A program made the translations under genes and the position numbers. This document shows, one piece after another, positions 10,374 to 21,895 of a DNA stretch of 64,000 bases. The first letter of the stretch is position 1. Each line of letters starts with the position of its first letter. The notes beneath the pieces are model-generated. The model saw only the letters and a list, made by a program, of their open reading frames with translations, was not told the origin of the DNA and made no database searches. The stretch is taken from the NCBI RefSeq assembly GCF_000276665.1, contig NW_004955470.1:516057-580056 (forward strand). Direction: 5' to 3'. Source of the DNA: Chinchilla lanigera. Lineage: Eukaryota > Chordata > Mammalia > Rodentia > Chinchillidae.

Positions 10374-10503
10374 CTCAGTGAAGTCTGCCACAAAAATTTG
10401 TTTTTTACTAGATGAGGATGTCATTTAAATTGCAGAATTTTTTTTTTTTGCTTTTATCTATTTCTTGTTTCTATCCTATGTTTGAGGCCTTCATTTTTTT
10501 CTT
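10374..10503 (+). repeat. 130-bp direct repeat, copy 2
   Basis: Second copy of the segment at 9230-9359. It starts immediately after the L1 fragment ends and is followed by the inverted V2-intron copy. Confidence 0.9.
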
Positions 10504-10526
10504 AAAGTCTGTGCAACAGATATAGT

Positions 10527-10628
10527 GGAAGATGAGCTGCTTCCCCTCCAGGATGGTGCATGTGCTGTTCCCATCTGTGAGAGTGAGAAAGGGCAGTGTA
10601 GGGATTAGCACCTGTATAGGACCTTGAG
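10527..10628 (-). repeat. Inverted copy of V2 intron segment
   Basis: The reverse complement matches 8401-8500 almost base for base ('gatgggaacagcacatgcac', 'catcctggaggggaagcag'). No V2 exon accompanies it, so only intron sequence was copied or left behind. Confidence 0.85.
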
Positions 10629-10973
10629 GAACAGACTTCATTAATTCCTGTCATTTTGCTTTGAAATCCTGTACATTTTTCCTTTTTGTGTTGTTTTGTT
10701 TTTGTCTTCATTGTTGTTCTTCTGTTTTTGTCTCTTTAAAATAAAAAAAGTTATGAATCTTTGCTGCTCAATCTGAAGATGTTTCATGAAATTTATCAGA
10801 TATATAAATTATTGAACTTCAGTACATTTCAAGTTCTTGCAAATTTTCTTTCAATTTTTTTTTCTTCTCTTTCAGTCTCACATACAGTTGTAATAGTCTT
10901 CACAATGAACTATTATATCACTGAGGCCTTAGTCATTTCTCTGTAATCGTTTTCTTCAGATTCCGTATTTTCT

Positions 10974-11090
10974 TTTTTAAATTTTTTTTTGTTTTGTTTT
11001 TTTTTGTTTTTCTCTGGTACCAGGAACCGAACTCACGACCTTGCGCTTGCCAGGCAGGCGCTTTTGCCGCTGAGCTAAATCCCCAGCCCC
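10974..11090 (-). mobile_element. ID SINE with perfect target-site duplication
   Basis: Reversed ID body ending '...gctaaatccccagcccc', preceded on the plus strand by a T-rich tail. It is flanked by the 17-bp direct repeat CAGATTCCGTATTTTCT at 10957-10973 and 11091-11107. The perfect duplication and close match to the 63.9 kb copy show a young L1-mediated insertion. Confidence 0.95.
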
Positions 11091-11107
11091 CAGATTCCGT
11101 ATTTTCT

Positions 11108-12779
11108 ATAGATTTCCCTTTAATTCTACTGATTGTTGTTCCATACTTAACCAGTATATACCTATCTAGTGGATTTCGAATGGCCTTATTTTACTGTTTA
11201 GTTCTGGAATTCTCCTTTGGTCTTTTTTCATAACTTTCACTTCTCTGTGGAGTCTGTCTTAGTTGCAGCACTTTCTTCATACCTTCTTTTTTAAATCCTT
11301 GATCATGGTGCAGAATTTTTGAAAAATGACAACTTTCAATTAACTGCCTGAAAGTCTATTTTCCTTTTGCTAAATGATTGCTAGTGTCTCTACCCTTGTT
11401 TAATTGTCTTTCTAATTTGGATCTCTGGGAGCTGCCCCTCTGTCCACATGCCATGGCAGGCACCAGGGACTGGGCACTTTGGCTCAGACACCGTGAGCTC
11501 ATGATGATTCCCCCAGTTCTCTTGTGTGTTTGTTGAAAAGTGCACGAAAAGTGCAGCTGTTGTTACCTTCTGCCCCTTTGCTCATGAGCCTGTTTGGGTT
11601 CCGGTCTCTCATACATGGAATAAAACTGCAGAAATGATCTCAGTAATTCTTTGGGTGTGTCGTTTCCAGAAATCCACTCTTACCTTTCTGGCTGCTCCTT
11701 TTCTTGTGTTAACCAGGGCTGTCACTTGTACAGCAACCCTGTGGGCTTTTCCTGTTTGTCTCCTACACAGTTCACAGATTTGGCTGGAAACACTGAAGGC
11801 TCTTGTTCCTCTCCACACAAACTCAAGTCCTACCCTTTTGGGAACAGCTGCTACGCTTCGCTGTTACCCTCATAATGGAGACAGTATAGTCGTTGCTAAT
11901 GACCCAGGGTGGACAGCACAGTCCTACGCACTCCCACAGGTATTTTCTGACCTTACCACAAATGCTACTACTTTTTTAAAAGAGTTTAATTTGGATGTGA
12001 ATTTCAAAGATAGGATTAAAGTAAATGAAAAATTAAGTGTAGGACTATACATTAAGAGTTCATGCTCTTTTCTGATTATATTATTTTTCTATTTGAAATA
12101 ACTTTAAATACTTTTAAAATTGTTAAACATTTCAGAAATGGTAATGTTTGTTTTAATGTATTTTTCCTCACATTTTGTTGGTATCATCTTATATAACCAC
12201 AGCATGATGATGAAAACCAAAAATTAAAATTGATACAATCTTTAGATTGTGCTTCATTTTCACTATTGTATTTTTCAGTTTTGGGATCAGATCCAGGATC
12301 TCATATTACAATTGTCATATCCCCTTTACTTCCTCCAATCTGTGACAGTTCCGTTTGTCTTTTATGACCTTGACATCTTGAAAATATAGAGATGAAATAA
12401 TCTGTTTAGAGTGCCCTTCTGATATTTTTTCCTGATTACATTCACATTACATTTTGTGGATATGAATATTAAAAAAGAAATAGTCTGCAATGTGCTATCT
12501 CAGGAATCAGAGAAAATTAATATATTTTATTCATGATAATGAAAAATGACTCTAAGGTGACAATTTACCCCTTCAAAAAGAGAAAAAGAGGAAATAAGAT
12601 TATTAAAGCACGGAATTGCATATCAATGGAAAGTTGTTATCAAGTAAAATATTTGGATAAATGAAGGGAACTTTCTTGCAGTTAGAAAGCTACACAAATC
12701 GAATAAAAACATAAAAGGACTGAAAGATTTCAAACTGGGGAATTTGAAATTCTTCTGGTGACACAGTAGAATTCATATA
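11108..12779. other. Intergenic, including an unassigned open frame and LTR-like block
   Basis: A long plus-strand frame (11526-12101) has no recognisable domain. The block 11480-11620 resembles 41420-41520 ('gagctcatga', 'agtgcac-aaagtgca'), so it is a dispersed repeat. An AATAAAA signal near 11620 fits an LTR, but I cannot name it. Confidence 0.35.
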
Positions 12780-14175
12780 GTTCAGACATGATTTCCAATG
12801 GTAAAGTCCTGGGACCATATCTAAAGTATGTAGTTGATCTTATCTTGGACAAAAGGGCCAGACAACTTCAGTGGGAGAAAGATAGCTTGTGCAATAAATG
12901 GTGCTCGAAAAACGGGCTTTCCACATGCCAAAGACTAAAATGAGGTCCGTGTCTCTCATCCTACACTAAACTGTAATTTAAATGTATCAAAGTACTAGAT
13001 ATTAAAAACAGAAACACTAAATCTGCTGGAAGATAGAATGGATAGAACTCTTGAATACATAACTGTAGGCAAAAACTCTCTATATAAAATTGTAATAGCA
13101 TGGGAATTATTACAAATAATTAACAACTGGAATCTCTACCTATTAAAAAGGTTTTGCACAGGAAAAGCAATCCCAACGGAATGATGAGATAACCCAGAGA
13201 GTGGGGAAAAAAGTTTTGCCAGCTATTCCTTAGACAAAATACTAATATTCAAAATATATAAAGAATTCAAAAAATCAGAGCCCCCAAATTTCCAGAACCA
13301 ATCCAAATATGCACATCTGAAATGAACACGCACACCTCTCAAGTGAAGTGGAAACACCAAATAAATATATGAAACAATGTTCAACATCATTGGTCATTTG
13401 TGAGCTGCAAATTAAAACAACACTGAGATTCCATCTCACTCCAGAACCAATGGCTTTTATCAAGAAATCAACTAATAACAAATGCTGGAGTGGTTGTGGG
13501 GAAAGAAAAAAGAATGCTTTTCCTCTGTTTTGGGAGTGTGGACTGGTGCAAAGACTGTGGAAATCAGTGTGGAGATTCCTCAAAAAACTAGGACTAGAGG
13601 TTCCATTTGACCCAGCTATTCCTCTTCTTGGTACCTTCCAAAAGAATTAAAAGTATCACACCACAGTGACATATGCACACCCACATTTATAGCTGCAGTT
13701 TGTAGTAGCTAAATCTGGGAAACAGCCAAAATGCACATCAACTGGTAAGTGGATAAAAAAGGTAAGAATCTTTGAAACAATGGAGTTCTCTAAATTGAAG
13801 ACATTTTCAGATAAATGGATTCTCCATGAGATCATACCATAAGTGAAATAAAGAAGACACACAGATGTAAATATTACATTGTTTCTCTGGTGTGAGAGAC
13901 CAAAATTTAAATAAGGACCAAGTATAATAAATATTGTGAAATAGGAAGAAAATGGGAAGAGAAACTAGGGAAGAAGGAAGGGAAAAGAAGAAAGGGAAAG
14001 AAAAAAAGAAAAAACAACAAAACAGAAGCAAGCTTTTGTAAAGAAGGGGAGGAAGAGGGTGTGAAGGGAGACGAGCAGAATGGGAGAAAAAGAATGAAGA
14101 TATCATGTATAGGTACAAATTCTTTAAGATAAATGTGAGCATTATCTATATCTAAAATGTACCAATAAAATTAAT
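12780..14175 (+). mobile_element. L1, 3' part of ORF2 plus 3' UTR
   Basis: From 12.8 kb the plus strand carries L1 ORF2 end-like text with many stops ('caataaatggtgctcgaaaa', 'ttttgcacaggaaaagcaat'). It then has the L1 3' region 'tgttcaacatcattggtcat' and 'ccatctcactccagaaccaa', and ends in a purine-rich GAAG/GGAA stretch and an A-rich tail at about 14.17 kb. Related 3' ends occur at 15.6-16.8 and 21.9-22.4 kb. Confidence 0.8.
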
Positions 14176-14269
14176 GAATTTTTAAAAAACAACATGTAGC
14201 TCTACCCAGGATGCCTGATCAACAAATACAGTGAAATTGAAAATTCAAATTTAAAAATGTATACCAGTA

Positions 14270-14480
14270 AAGGAAACAATTCCCCTCGAAATAGTCTCCT
14301 CCACAATGAACAGTTTGTGACATTATACTTGCCACATTTTGAAGCAGTTCTGCAAGTCTTCCTTTGTGAGTATCTTTAGTTATTTTGTCATGGATGTTTT
14401 GATGTCCTGCTTTTCATGGTCTTTTTCACTTTGGCAAAGAGCCAGAAGCTGCTCAGTGGCAGATCCAGTGAATATAGTGC
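14270..14480 (-). mobile_element. Mariner-type transposase fragment
   Basis: The minus-strand text corresponds to the end of a mariner transposase gene: 'tattcactggatctgccact', 'ctctttgccaaagtgaaaaa', 'gaagacttgcagaactgctt', then 'gactatttcgaggg'. It is decayed with stops. Assignment is from memory of this widespread mammalian mariner family. Confidence 0.5.
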
Positions 14481-15609
14481 ATGAAGACCCACCATGCTGA
14501 GTTCACCTCTCCATCGGCTGGCACTTGCTGGCCGCACTCATTACATCTTGTTTTAATCACACACCAAAGACATGAGTGTAGACTCCCAGAGCTGCTTCAG
14601 AAAGTAGCAAGAACAATGGGATAAGTGTGTTGGAAGCTAGGATGGCATATTTTGAAAGAAATTAGTGATAATGTATCTTTTTTGAACTATTTTTAATTTT
14701 AAATACTTATCATGTATTTTGCTCACAGCTCATATGTGGCACTTCTATAGAAATGTACATTTTAGAAGTGTTGCACCTCAGACCATTCAGATCAATGGAA
14801 TTGTGCTTTGTGACTGTTGTTGAACCCATGGAGATAAGAAAGAGTGGAAACATTAGTGTATGTAATGAGAGAAAAGTATGCAAGTTTCCATATTTGAAAT
14901 GATAAGGGTGAATCAGTACAGAATTGCTAATGGTGAACAAAAAAAAGAAGGTATACCGAAAATGAGTACAGTGACTACCTTGACAATAATAAAAACTATG
15001 TAGTAAACACATAGTAGGTGACATATTTAAGTTTTCTTTGCATGAGTGGTAATAGGTAGCAAACTTATCAAAATAATTAAAGCTTTAAAGACAATCACAA
15101 AAGACAAACTACTTGCAAAATTATTATATGAGATCAGAAAAATCTCCAGTTAAATGCTAATCCAGATATTTCAGAGTAAAGCCAAAGATGAGTGTCTCAT
15201 CTGAATAAAATGCAAAGATTGTAAAAAATAGAAAATTTAGTCTATGTATATATTGAATGAATAAACTTTATATACACATATATGCATTTATTATATACAT
15301 ATGTGATAGTTCTTATTCTTAACACTCAGGATAGTTATACAAGAGATGCTCGATAAATACAGTTAAAGTTTAAATTTTTATAAAAATTATAGTAAAAACA
15401 CATCACTAAGAATCATGGTATTAGGGGGGTCTAAACAAGCAGGAGTATTATTGGGTATCGTAAGTGGGATTAAAAATATGTTACATTTATTTTTATTCAA
15501 ATGTTCATCATGTTCTGATCACTTCTCACTAATCAAGCATTTAAGGCAATTTCTGTTAAATATAAATATTGGACGTTTTCTCACTCACTTTATTCAACAG
15601 ATTTGACAC
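14481..15609. other. Intergenic with a second mariner scrap
   Basis: At 14585-14670 the plus strand reads 'gagctgcttcagaaagtagc' and 'aagaacaatgggataagtgt', again resembling the mariner 3' coding end but in the opposite orientation to the neighbour. The remainder to 15.6 kb is AT-rich with no gene recognised. Confidence 0.4.
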
Positions 15610-16790
15610 CATGTGTCTTCTGGCCCTTCTTCCACATCAAGGCCATCATGAAAGTAAATGTTTTGAACTAATTAAGAAAATTGAGGCAGCCAACTCTCCC
15701 TTGGACAAAGGACTTCTATCAGGAACATACAGAGAGTTAAAAAAACTCAGCACCCCACTCCCAAATTCAAAGACCTAATACAAAAATGGGCATCTGAGAT
15801 GGATACACGCTTCTCAGATAAAGAAATATAAATGGCAAATATATACATGAAAAAATGTTCAACATCATTAGTTATTCAAGAAATACAAGTTAAAACAACA
15901 GTGAGATTCCATCTCACCCGAGAGAGAATGGCTGTCTTTAAGAAATCAACCAATAACAAATGCTGGTGAGGCTGTGGAGCAAAAGGAACTCTTCTTCACT
16001 GTTGGTGGGAGTGTAGACTGGTGAAACCAATGTGGAAATCAGTTTGGAGATTCCTCAGTAAACTGAGATTAGAGGTCCCATTCAACCCAGCTCTTTCACT
16101 TTTGAGTATTTTCCCAGAAGAACAAAAAGGTCACAACACAGTGATATATGTTCACCCATGTTTATAGCAGCACAATTTGTAATAGCTAAATCGTAGAAGC
16201 AACACAAATGCCCATCAACTGAGGAATGGATAAAAAAGCTGTGGTATTTTTATATAATAGAATATTACTCACCTATAAAGACAGATAAACTTGAGGCTTT
16301 TATAGGTAAATGGACACAACTAGAGGTTAAACTCATAAGTGAAATAAATCAGACCAGCATGTGTGAACACCATATTGTCTCACTAGTGCAAGAACCTGAA
16401 AGTGTGATAAAATTTAAAAGGTACAATAGATATTGTGAAAAGGAAAAAATGCTTAAAAGGAAAGAACAACTAGAATGAGGGAAAAAAGAAAAGAAAGAAG
16501 GGGAAAAATACATATATATATATACACAGGATAGCTAAGATAGTTTTACTACTGATTTTGATTGCTTTATTGAAAGGAACAGTTAATATTTAATTGTTTG
16601 ATCAATCTTACAATCCTATATTTATCTGAGTAACCAATTTGAAGATATTAATATGCAATACAACAAGTATTGTTAATTTTCTACTGCCTTGTCTGAAATT
16701 CTGTATTATTTCTATTGTTTATCTGTTGTTTTGTAAATGTATGTGTGTTTGTTGACATGTTTTCATTCTATTATCTTTAAAATTAAAAAG
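15610..16790 (+). mobile_element. L1 3' end
   Basis: Contains the L1 3' landmarks 'aacatcattagttattcaag', 'gtgagattccatctcacccg', 'caaatgctggtgaggctgtg' and 'tatagcagcacaatttgtaa'. It then has the purine-rich 3' UTR (aaagaaaagaaagaagggga) and a terminal block ending 'atctttaaaattaaaaag'. An ID SINE follows directly. Confidence 0.85.
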
Positions 16791-16791
16791 T

Positions 16792-16896
16792 GGTGCTGGG
16801 GATTTAGCTCAGCGGCACAGTGCCTGCCTGGCAAGCACAAGGTTGTGAGTTTGATTCCCGGTACTATAAAAAAACAAAAACAAACAAAACAAACAG
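16792..16896 (+). mobile_element. ID SINE
   Basis: Starts GTGCTGGGGATTTAGCTCAG and has A and B boxes and an A-rich CAAA tail. It is inserted directly at the A-rich 3' end of the preceding L1, a common landing site for L1-mobilised SINEs. A short minus-strand frame through it is an artefact. Confidence 0.9.
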
Positions 16897-17267
16897 ATAC
16901 AATTTTTATAAAAGGAAATTAAGGCAGCCAAGAGAGTGCAACCAAAGACACTCAAAAGAAGACTTCTGGAATAGCTACAGAAACAGCCAAGAAAATTGGA
17001 ACAAGTGTGCCTAACAGGAGGGAGGATAATTTCAAAGAGATTAATGGTGGGTGTCATTTACTGTAGTAAATATTTAAAAATTCAAACATTCAATGTATAT
17101 AATGTTCATACCTTATAATTTTTAAGTTATGGTTATAAAATGAAAACTATGACAATTCTCTTTCATTAGCTATGTAACTCTTATTTTGTCCCATTTAGTT
17201 TTCCTATTTTTAAATGACACACCATTTTTGGACTTTTATTTGAAATAAATGGTGAATATATATGTCT

Positions 17268-17780
17268 TGGTTACTCTTCTCTCACTGCTGAGACAAAATA
17301 CCCAACGCCCAAAATGAAGGAAGGAAAGGTTTATTTAGCTTACAGTTTGTGGAGGTTTCAGTCCATACTTGGTTGGCTCTGAGGCAGAAGATAGCAAAGC
17401 AACAAAAGCAAAGGGGGGAACGGCAGTGCGTGCAAGCCTCTTTCCCTCCCTTATATTGTAAGATGGCTACCCTCACCCAGGGGGTGGCACTCATATAGTT
17501 AACCTTCTAAACTTCTTTTTTTTTTTTTTGGTTTTGGTTTTTCTCCGGTACCGGGAACCGAACTCACGACCTTGTGCTTGCCAGGCAGGCGCTTTTGCCG
17601 CTGAGCTAAATCCCCAGCCCCTAACCTTCTAAACTTCTTATACTGACACAATGAATAACATGTCAGAGAAGGAAGGACATGTCCTTTGCACCCCAGGATG
17701 TAGAACTGCAGAGTCACTTAGCCAAACCTCTAGACTCCCCAAGCTGACACAATGTATCAACCATAACAATATGTTAAACC
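17268..17780 (-). repeat. MaLR-type LTR interrupted by an ID SINE
   Basis: The reversed LTR starts 'gttactcttctctcactgct', followed by 'cagtttgtggaggtttcagt'. It is split at 17500-17639 by an ID element and resumes with 'ttatactgacacaatgaata'. The insertion shows that the LTR is older than the SINE. Confidence 0.6.
17518..17621 (-). mobile_element. ID SINE inside an LTR, with 18-bp target duplication
   Basis: Reversed ID element ('ccgggaaccgaactcacgac' to 'gctaaatccccagcccc') with a T-rich tail. It is flanked by identical 18-bp repeats TAACCTTCTAAACTTCTT at 17500-17517 and 17622-17639. The body nearly matches the copy at 63.9 kb. A young insertion. Confidence 0.95.
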
Positions 17781-17989
17781 TACACCTTTGATCTTATTTA
17801 TGAGATTTATCCAAATTCTTATTTATTGACTACAAAACTTAAGTACCACGAAAATAAGGGCTTTGCAGAAAGACACACAGATCTTTAACATTGGAGCTGA
17901 GGTGTTGTTGAAAAGGTTCTTGCTCACAGGGCTCAAATGCAGGAACAGGTGGAAGACAATGCAGCTGACCTTTGCACTTACTGTGTACA

Positions 17990-18740
17990 CTGTTAACCAT
18001 CGTTATTAAAGACAAATTTAACTATAGTAAAGCTCACTGATTTTAAGGATATAATTCAATAAATGTAGGCATATAAATGGATCTTCATAAATAATTGTGA
18101 CTCAAAATATGTAATGAAATTCAAAACCTGCTAAAGTACTTTTCTTCCTTTAGTGATCATTTTCCTCTCCATCACACCTATCCGCTAACCTGCGATCCAT
18201 CTGTCACCACCACAGACTAGAACTTATTTTCAAGAATTTATACAAAAACAATAGCACAGCCTGTGCTTTTTAATAGCTGGCTGCTTTGGTACAGGCGGGG
18301 ACTTTTGTGGGTCCTCTCCTGCTCCATAGGCCAATACTTTTTATTGCTACGGAGTATTTAATTATGTGGTGCTGTCACTCTCTATTGCTTTGTCTGCAGA
18401 AGACCATTTGGTAGTTTCCATGTCAGCCTACACTAAGTAAATCTGTTTTCAATACCCTTACACCAGATTCATATGAACATTTTTTTTGGAGTGTCTATGT
18501 CACAGTTCTGGAAATATAAATGCTGGACTTGATGTCACATTTTAATACTTTACCAAACTGTTTCAAAAGCAGTTGTGTGGTTTTAAATTTCCATCACAAA
18601 TATGTGTGAGTTCCATACATTTCCTCTACATAGTTTTAAAAATTTCTCCAATCAGCAGCAACCATAATAGGAAGAGTTCATTAAATAAACTTATTATTAC
18701 CATTTTCTTGCCCTTTTACTGGGTTTGATGTGTTGTGTGG
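17990..18740 (-). mobile_element. Old L1 fragment
   Basis: The plus strand shows antisense L1 3'-region text in degraded form: 'ggatataattcaataaatg', 'tttttattgctacggagtat', 'gaccatttggtagtttcca', 'ccaaactgtttcaaaagcag', 'catcacaaatatgtgtgag'. High divergence suggests an ancient mammalian L1. No open frame. Confidence 0.5.
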
Positions 18741-20429
18741 TTGTGAGAACTTCTTTTCCTTAAAATCTCCCACCAAAGTAGCAAAAAATTAGTGGAGAAA
18801 AGAAGAGTAAGTTTTGAGAAGCAAGAAAAAAAAACAAACATCACACCAGGAGGGTGAGGAAGAGGAGAATGGAGAATAAAGATACAAACCATCTAGTGAC
18901 TCTGTCGAATTAGAAATTTTTTTGATGCGTAGAGATAGAAGCCAAGCTAAGCTCAGTGAAAGGGTGAATGGAAGTTATGTTTATGGGATTCATGAAGAAG
19001 ATTAGTGAGAGATCTAGCATTCTACCTACGTATCTGGTTGATCTAAGGACTCTGGAATTTTAAAGTTTCTCCCCAGAGGAAAAAACACCATGGTGGATCC
19101 TCACATTTAGTACTCAACAGGTCAGTAGTTGATTCGTGACCTCCAGGACACATTCAGGGCTGGAGAAGTTCCTATTCTAACCAGTTTATCAAGTCAGGAT
19201 ATTCCAGATAATGCTAGAGGATACATGGGGAATCAGTCGTGGCAGTAACAATGGATTTTTAATCATTTATTATTTATTATTATTGTACTCCATAAATCAG
19301 CTCATTCTGAGATGGAGGATACAGGACAGGGAAGTTCTGGTCTACATTCCAAAATTAGAAAACAAAACCTCCTGGCTGAAGCTGACTTCATGACAATAAT
19401 GTGAATCTGCCTAGTTCACTGTGTTAGGATGAGGTGACATTTTCAGAAATAACACACCAAAAGCATAAGCACAAGCTAAAAAAAATGTTTCAAAATATAG
19501 GTAATATCATTACTGATTTTATTTGGAACAAAGGCAGGGAATCTTTACTCTTTTATCCATCCTACTTTGGATGCCATAACAAGGTGACTTTGGGGAAAAC
19601 TACTTAAGATTTGTAACGAGATAAAGCGTGCAAAGCAAGGTCTTAATATTAAGGTTGCTTTTTATTTCCTAAAGGCAAATCGGAAACAGGAATGCAGAAG
19701 AGGAGGTGAAAACTGATCGGCACAATACCCACAGTTTATTCCATTTCACACACTCCCTCATATTTCTAGACGTGAAAGTTTCTGGAGAAAGTTGTCCCAT
19801 GTTGACCTTCACAGGTAAACCTCAGTAGCACAGATGGTGGGAGAGGCAAAAGTAATGAGAAATCACAGCGTTTTCAATAAATGCAACAGATCTTATGCAC
19901 AGATAGTTCTTTCTAACCCATAAACTGAGATTTGTGGAGAAAAATGCCAGAAGATCGCTCTGAGAGTATTTGGTCAGTCGAAGCACTCAGACGCCTACAC
20001 TTACACGTGCTGAATTTTCAAAATGCAGTAATTTCACATGATAAACTCTAGGTGACCTCTTGGCTTCACTATCCTTATGCAAATGTCTGACTTTATGCTT
20101 GTGGGACCACTACACCATGAAGAATATGAATAGCCATAAATTGTATGGCTTTGTGGGCAGCTGGAATGTAATTTAATATATAGTTTTCAGGAAGTTCTCC
20201 ATAAAAACTCCTGATAAAGTGTTCCTTAATGTGCTGTGAGCAATGTCATCACAAAGAGATTATTTTCTTATGCCCATTTGCTCAGATAAATAGAATATAA
20301 CACAATGAATTCTGAGCTAAACTATTAAAAATATTTTTTTAATTGTAGTGAAATTTATGGACTATACTGCACATAGATCATAATACCAGCTACCTAAATA
20401 ATTTTATGCATATATTGCACTGGCATAAA
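18741..20429. other. Intergenic, possible V1-unit remnant at its right end
   Basis: No V exon found. An isolated ATGCAAAT octamer occurs on the plus strand at 20077-20084, in the right orientation for a minus-strand V promoter. It lies about 0.4 kb from the V1-type upstream block that begins at 20.43 kb. No leader or V exon lies below it. Confidence 0.35.
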
Positions 20430-20870
20430 TTACTTCCACTGCTGGGTGATCATCAGTACCGCCCTTCTCTCTCCTCTGTAATCTCACTTCTCAGCTGACT
20501 ACATCTGTCTCACAGTCCTGCATCTGCCTGGCTCTGGAAGAGGCTTGTTCTCCTTATCACTCACCATGAGCTATCGCTGGTGCTTAAGAAACCAGAGAAA
20601 ACTGGAATAGTTGTTGTGTTGATCTTTCACAACACACACTCTAATTTAATGTTACTTTAATTATGTGGTAAGTTAGACTGGTCAGAAAGATGGGAAGGAA
20701 GCTTAGTAAGTTCGAGCTGCCTTTTCATCAAGGAAGTGTCGCTTCTATTTCCCATTTCTAAAATGTGTCCTAACTTTATCCTGGGGTGTGTTTGCCGTCT
20801 ACTGGCAGCTTTGCAACATAGCATCTTACAGAATTTTCAGTTTGTGGTTCCAATGCCTTGACTGTGATTT
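20430..20870 (-). repeat. Shortened copy of the V1 upstream flank
   Basis: The sequence 'ctgcatctgcctggctctgg', 'aagaggcttgttctcc' and 'taatttaatgttactttaat' matches the flank 0.9-1.1 kb upstream of the V1 gene at 24.2 kb. 'tgtttgccgtctactggcag' matches 27.05 and 39.78 kb. The intervening 1.1 kb present in the other copies is missing here. Confidence 0.65.
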
Positions 20871-21639
20871 TTCTATGCATTTTCATAAATCCGATACAAT
20901 TTCATCCATCACTAGACTTTGTTAGAAACTCAAAGTAATTTTTTTCTCTATAAATTTTCTGTATAATTAGAGATAAAAGAACAGTTAAGCAGAAATGCTG
21001 AAAACAAGGTGTCTTCAGGGAGCTGAAGTTCTAGGTGCGAGTCCAGGAGCACAGAGGAGGGAGGGGCCGGCTGTTCTCAGCACTGCTGTCACTGGGCCCT
21101 GAAGCTCCGGAATGAGAACCGCGTCAGCACAGCCCCCTTCCCTCATCTCTTCTCACTCAGTCTCCCTTCTGCTCAGCAAGGGAAGGAGAGAACCTGTGAG
21201 TCACATGCGTACACGACGCGCCTGTGCCTGGGCTCTCTCTGCTTCCGCTCTTCTCTTCTACTGCACAGCGCGGCTGCGCTCGGGCCGGCACCACCGTCCT
21301 GCACCCGGTTCTCCGAGTCCTCGCCCTGCAGCCTCCTCAGCCCTGCGGCCGTCGTCCCACATCCTGGACACCTGTTACACAACGGAGAAACCCTCGTGAA
21401 TTTTCATTTCAAAGAGGGATGATGAGTGATATTTTTAAGTCACTGAAATAAATATGATGCTCTCTTTCCTTAACTAAAGTATTTTTTGCTTTTGTTCACA
21501 ATGATGTTGTTTAATAATATTCTGGTAATTTCAGGCTAGGAGACTTATACATGATTGTTTTCTCCTAAAATTTGTAATTATAATGTAAGTGATGATATAT
21601 AAATGCTTTTCAAAAAAGAAAGCTTAATTTTTCACTCTA
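20871..21639. other. Intergenic, GC-rich patch
   Basis: A locally GC-rich stretch (about 21040-21370) stands out from AT-rich surroundings. It contains several CpGs and overlapping short frames, but no recognised gene or V sequence. Confidence 0.4.
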
Positions 21640-21849
21640 TTCTTTATTTTAAAATGAAAAAACTGACAAAATGATGATGAAGACAAAATCAAAACAGAAA
21701 AACAACAAAAATGATACATGACCTCAGAACAAAATGATAGAAATTTACAATGGTTGCTACATTACGTACTGCTATCTTCAGCGAAAATGCTCAGTCCACT
21801 AGACATAAGAATGTAAGATTGATCAAACAATCAAAGACAGTAACAAGTA
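21640..21849 (-). mobile_element. L1 3'-terminal fragment (minus)
   Basis: The reverse complement gives the L1 terminal block ('gattgtttgatcaatcttac', then 'tcattttgttctgaggtcat'), the same family as the 16.5-16.8 kb terminus. It abuts an (AAT)n run and a plus-oriented L1 3' end. Confidence 0.65.
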
Positions 21850-21895
21850 AAATAATAATAATAATAGCAATAATAATAATAATAATAATAAAATA
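21850..21895. repeat. (AAT)n microsatellite
   Basis: Repeats of AAT/ATA with one interruption, at the junction of two oppositely oriented L1 3' ends. Confidence 0.9.
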
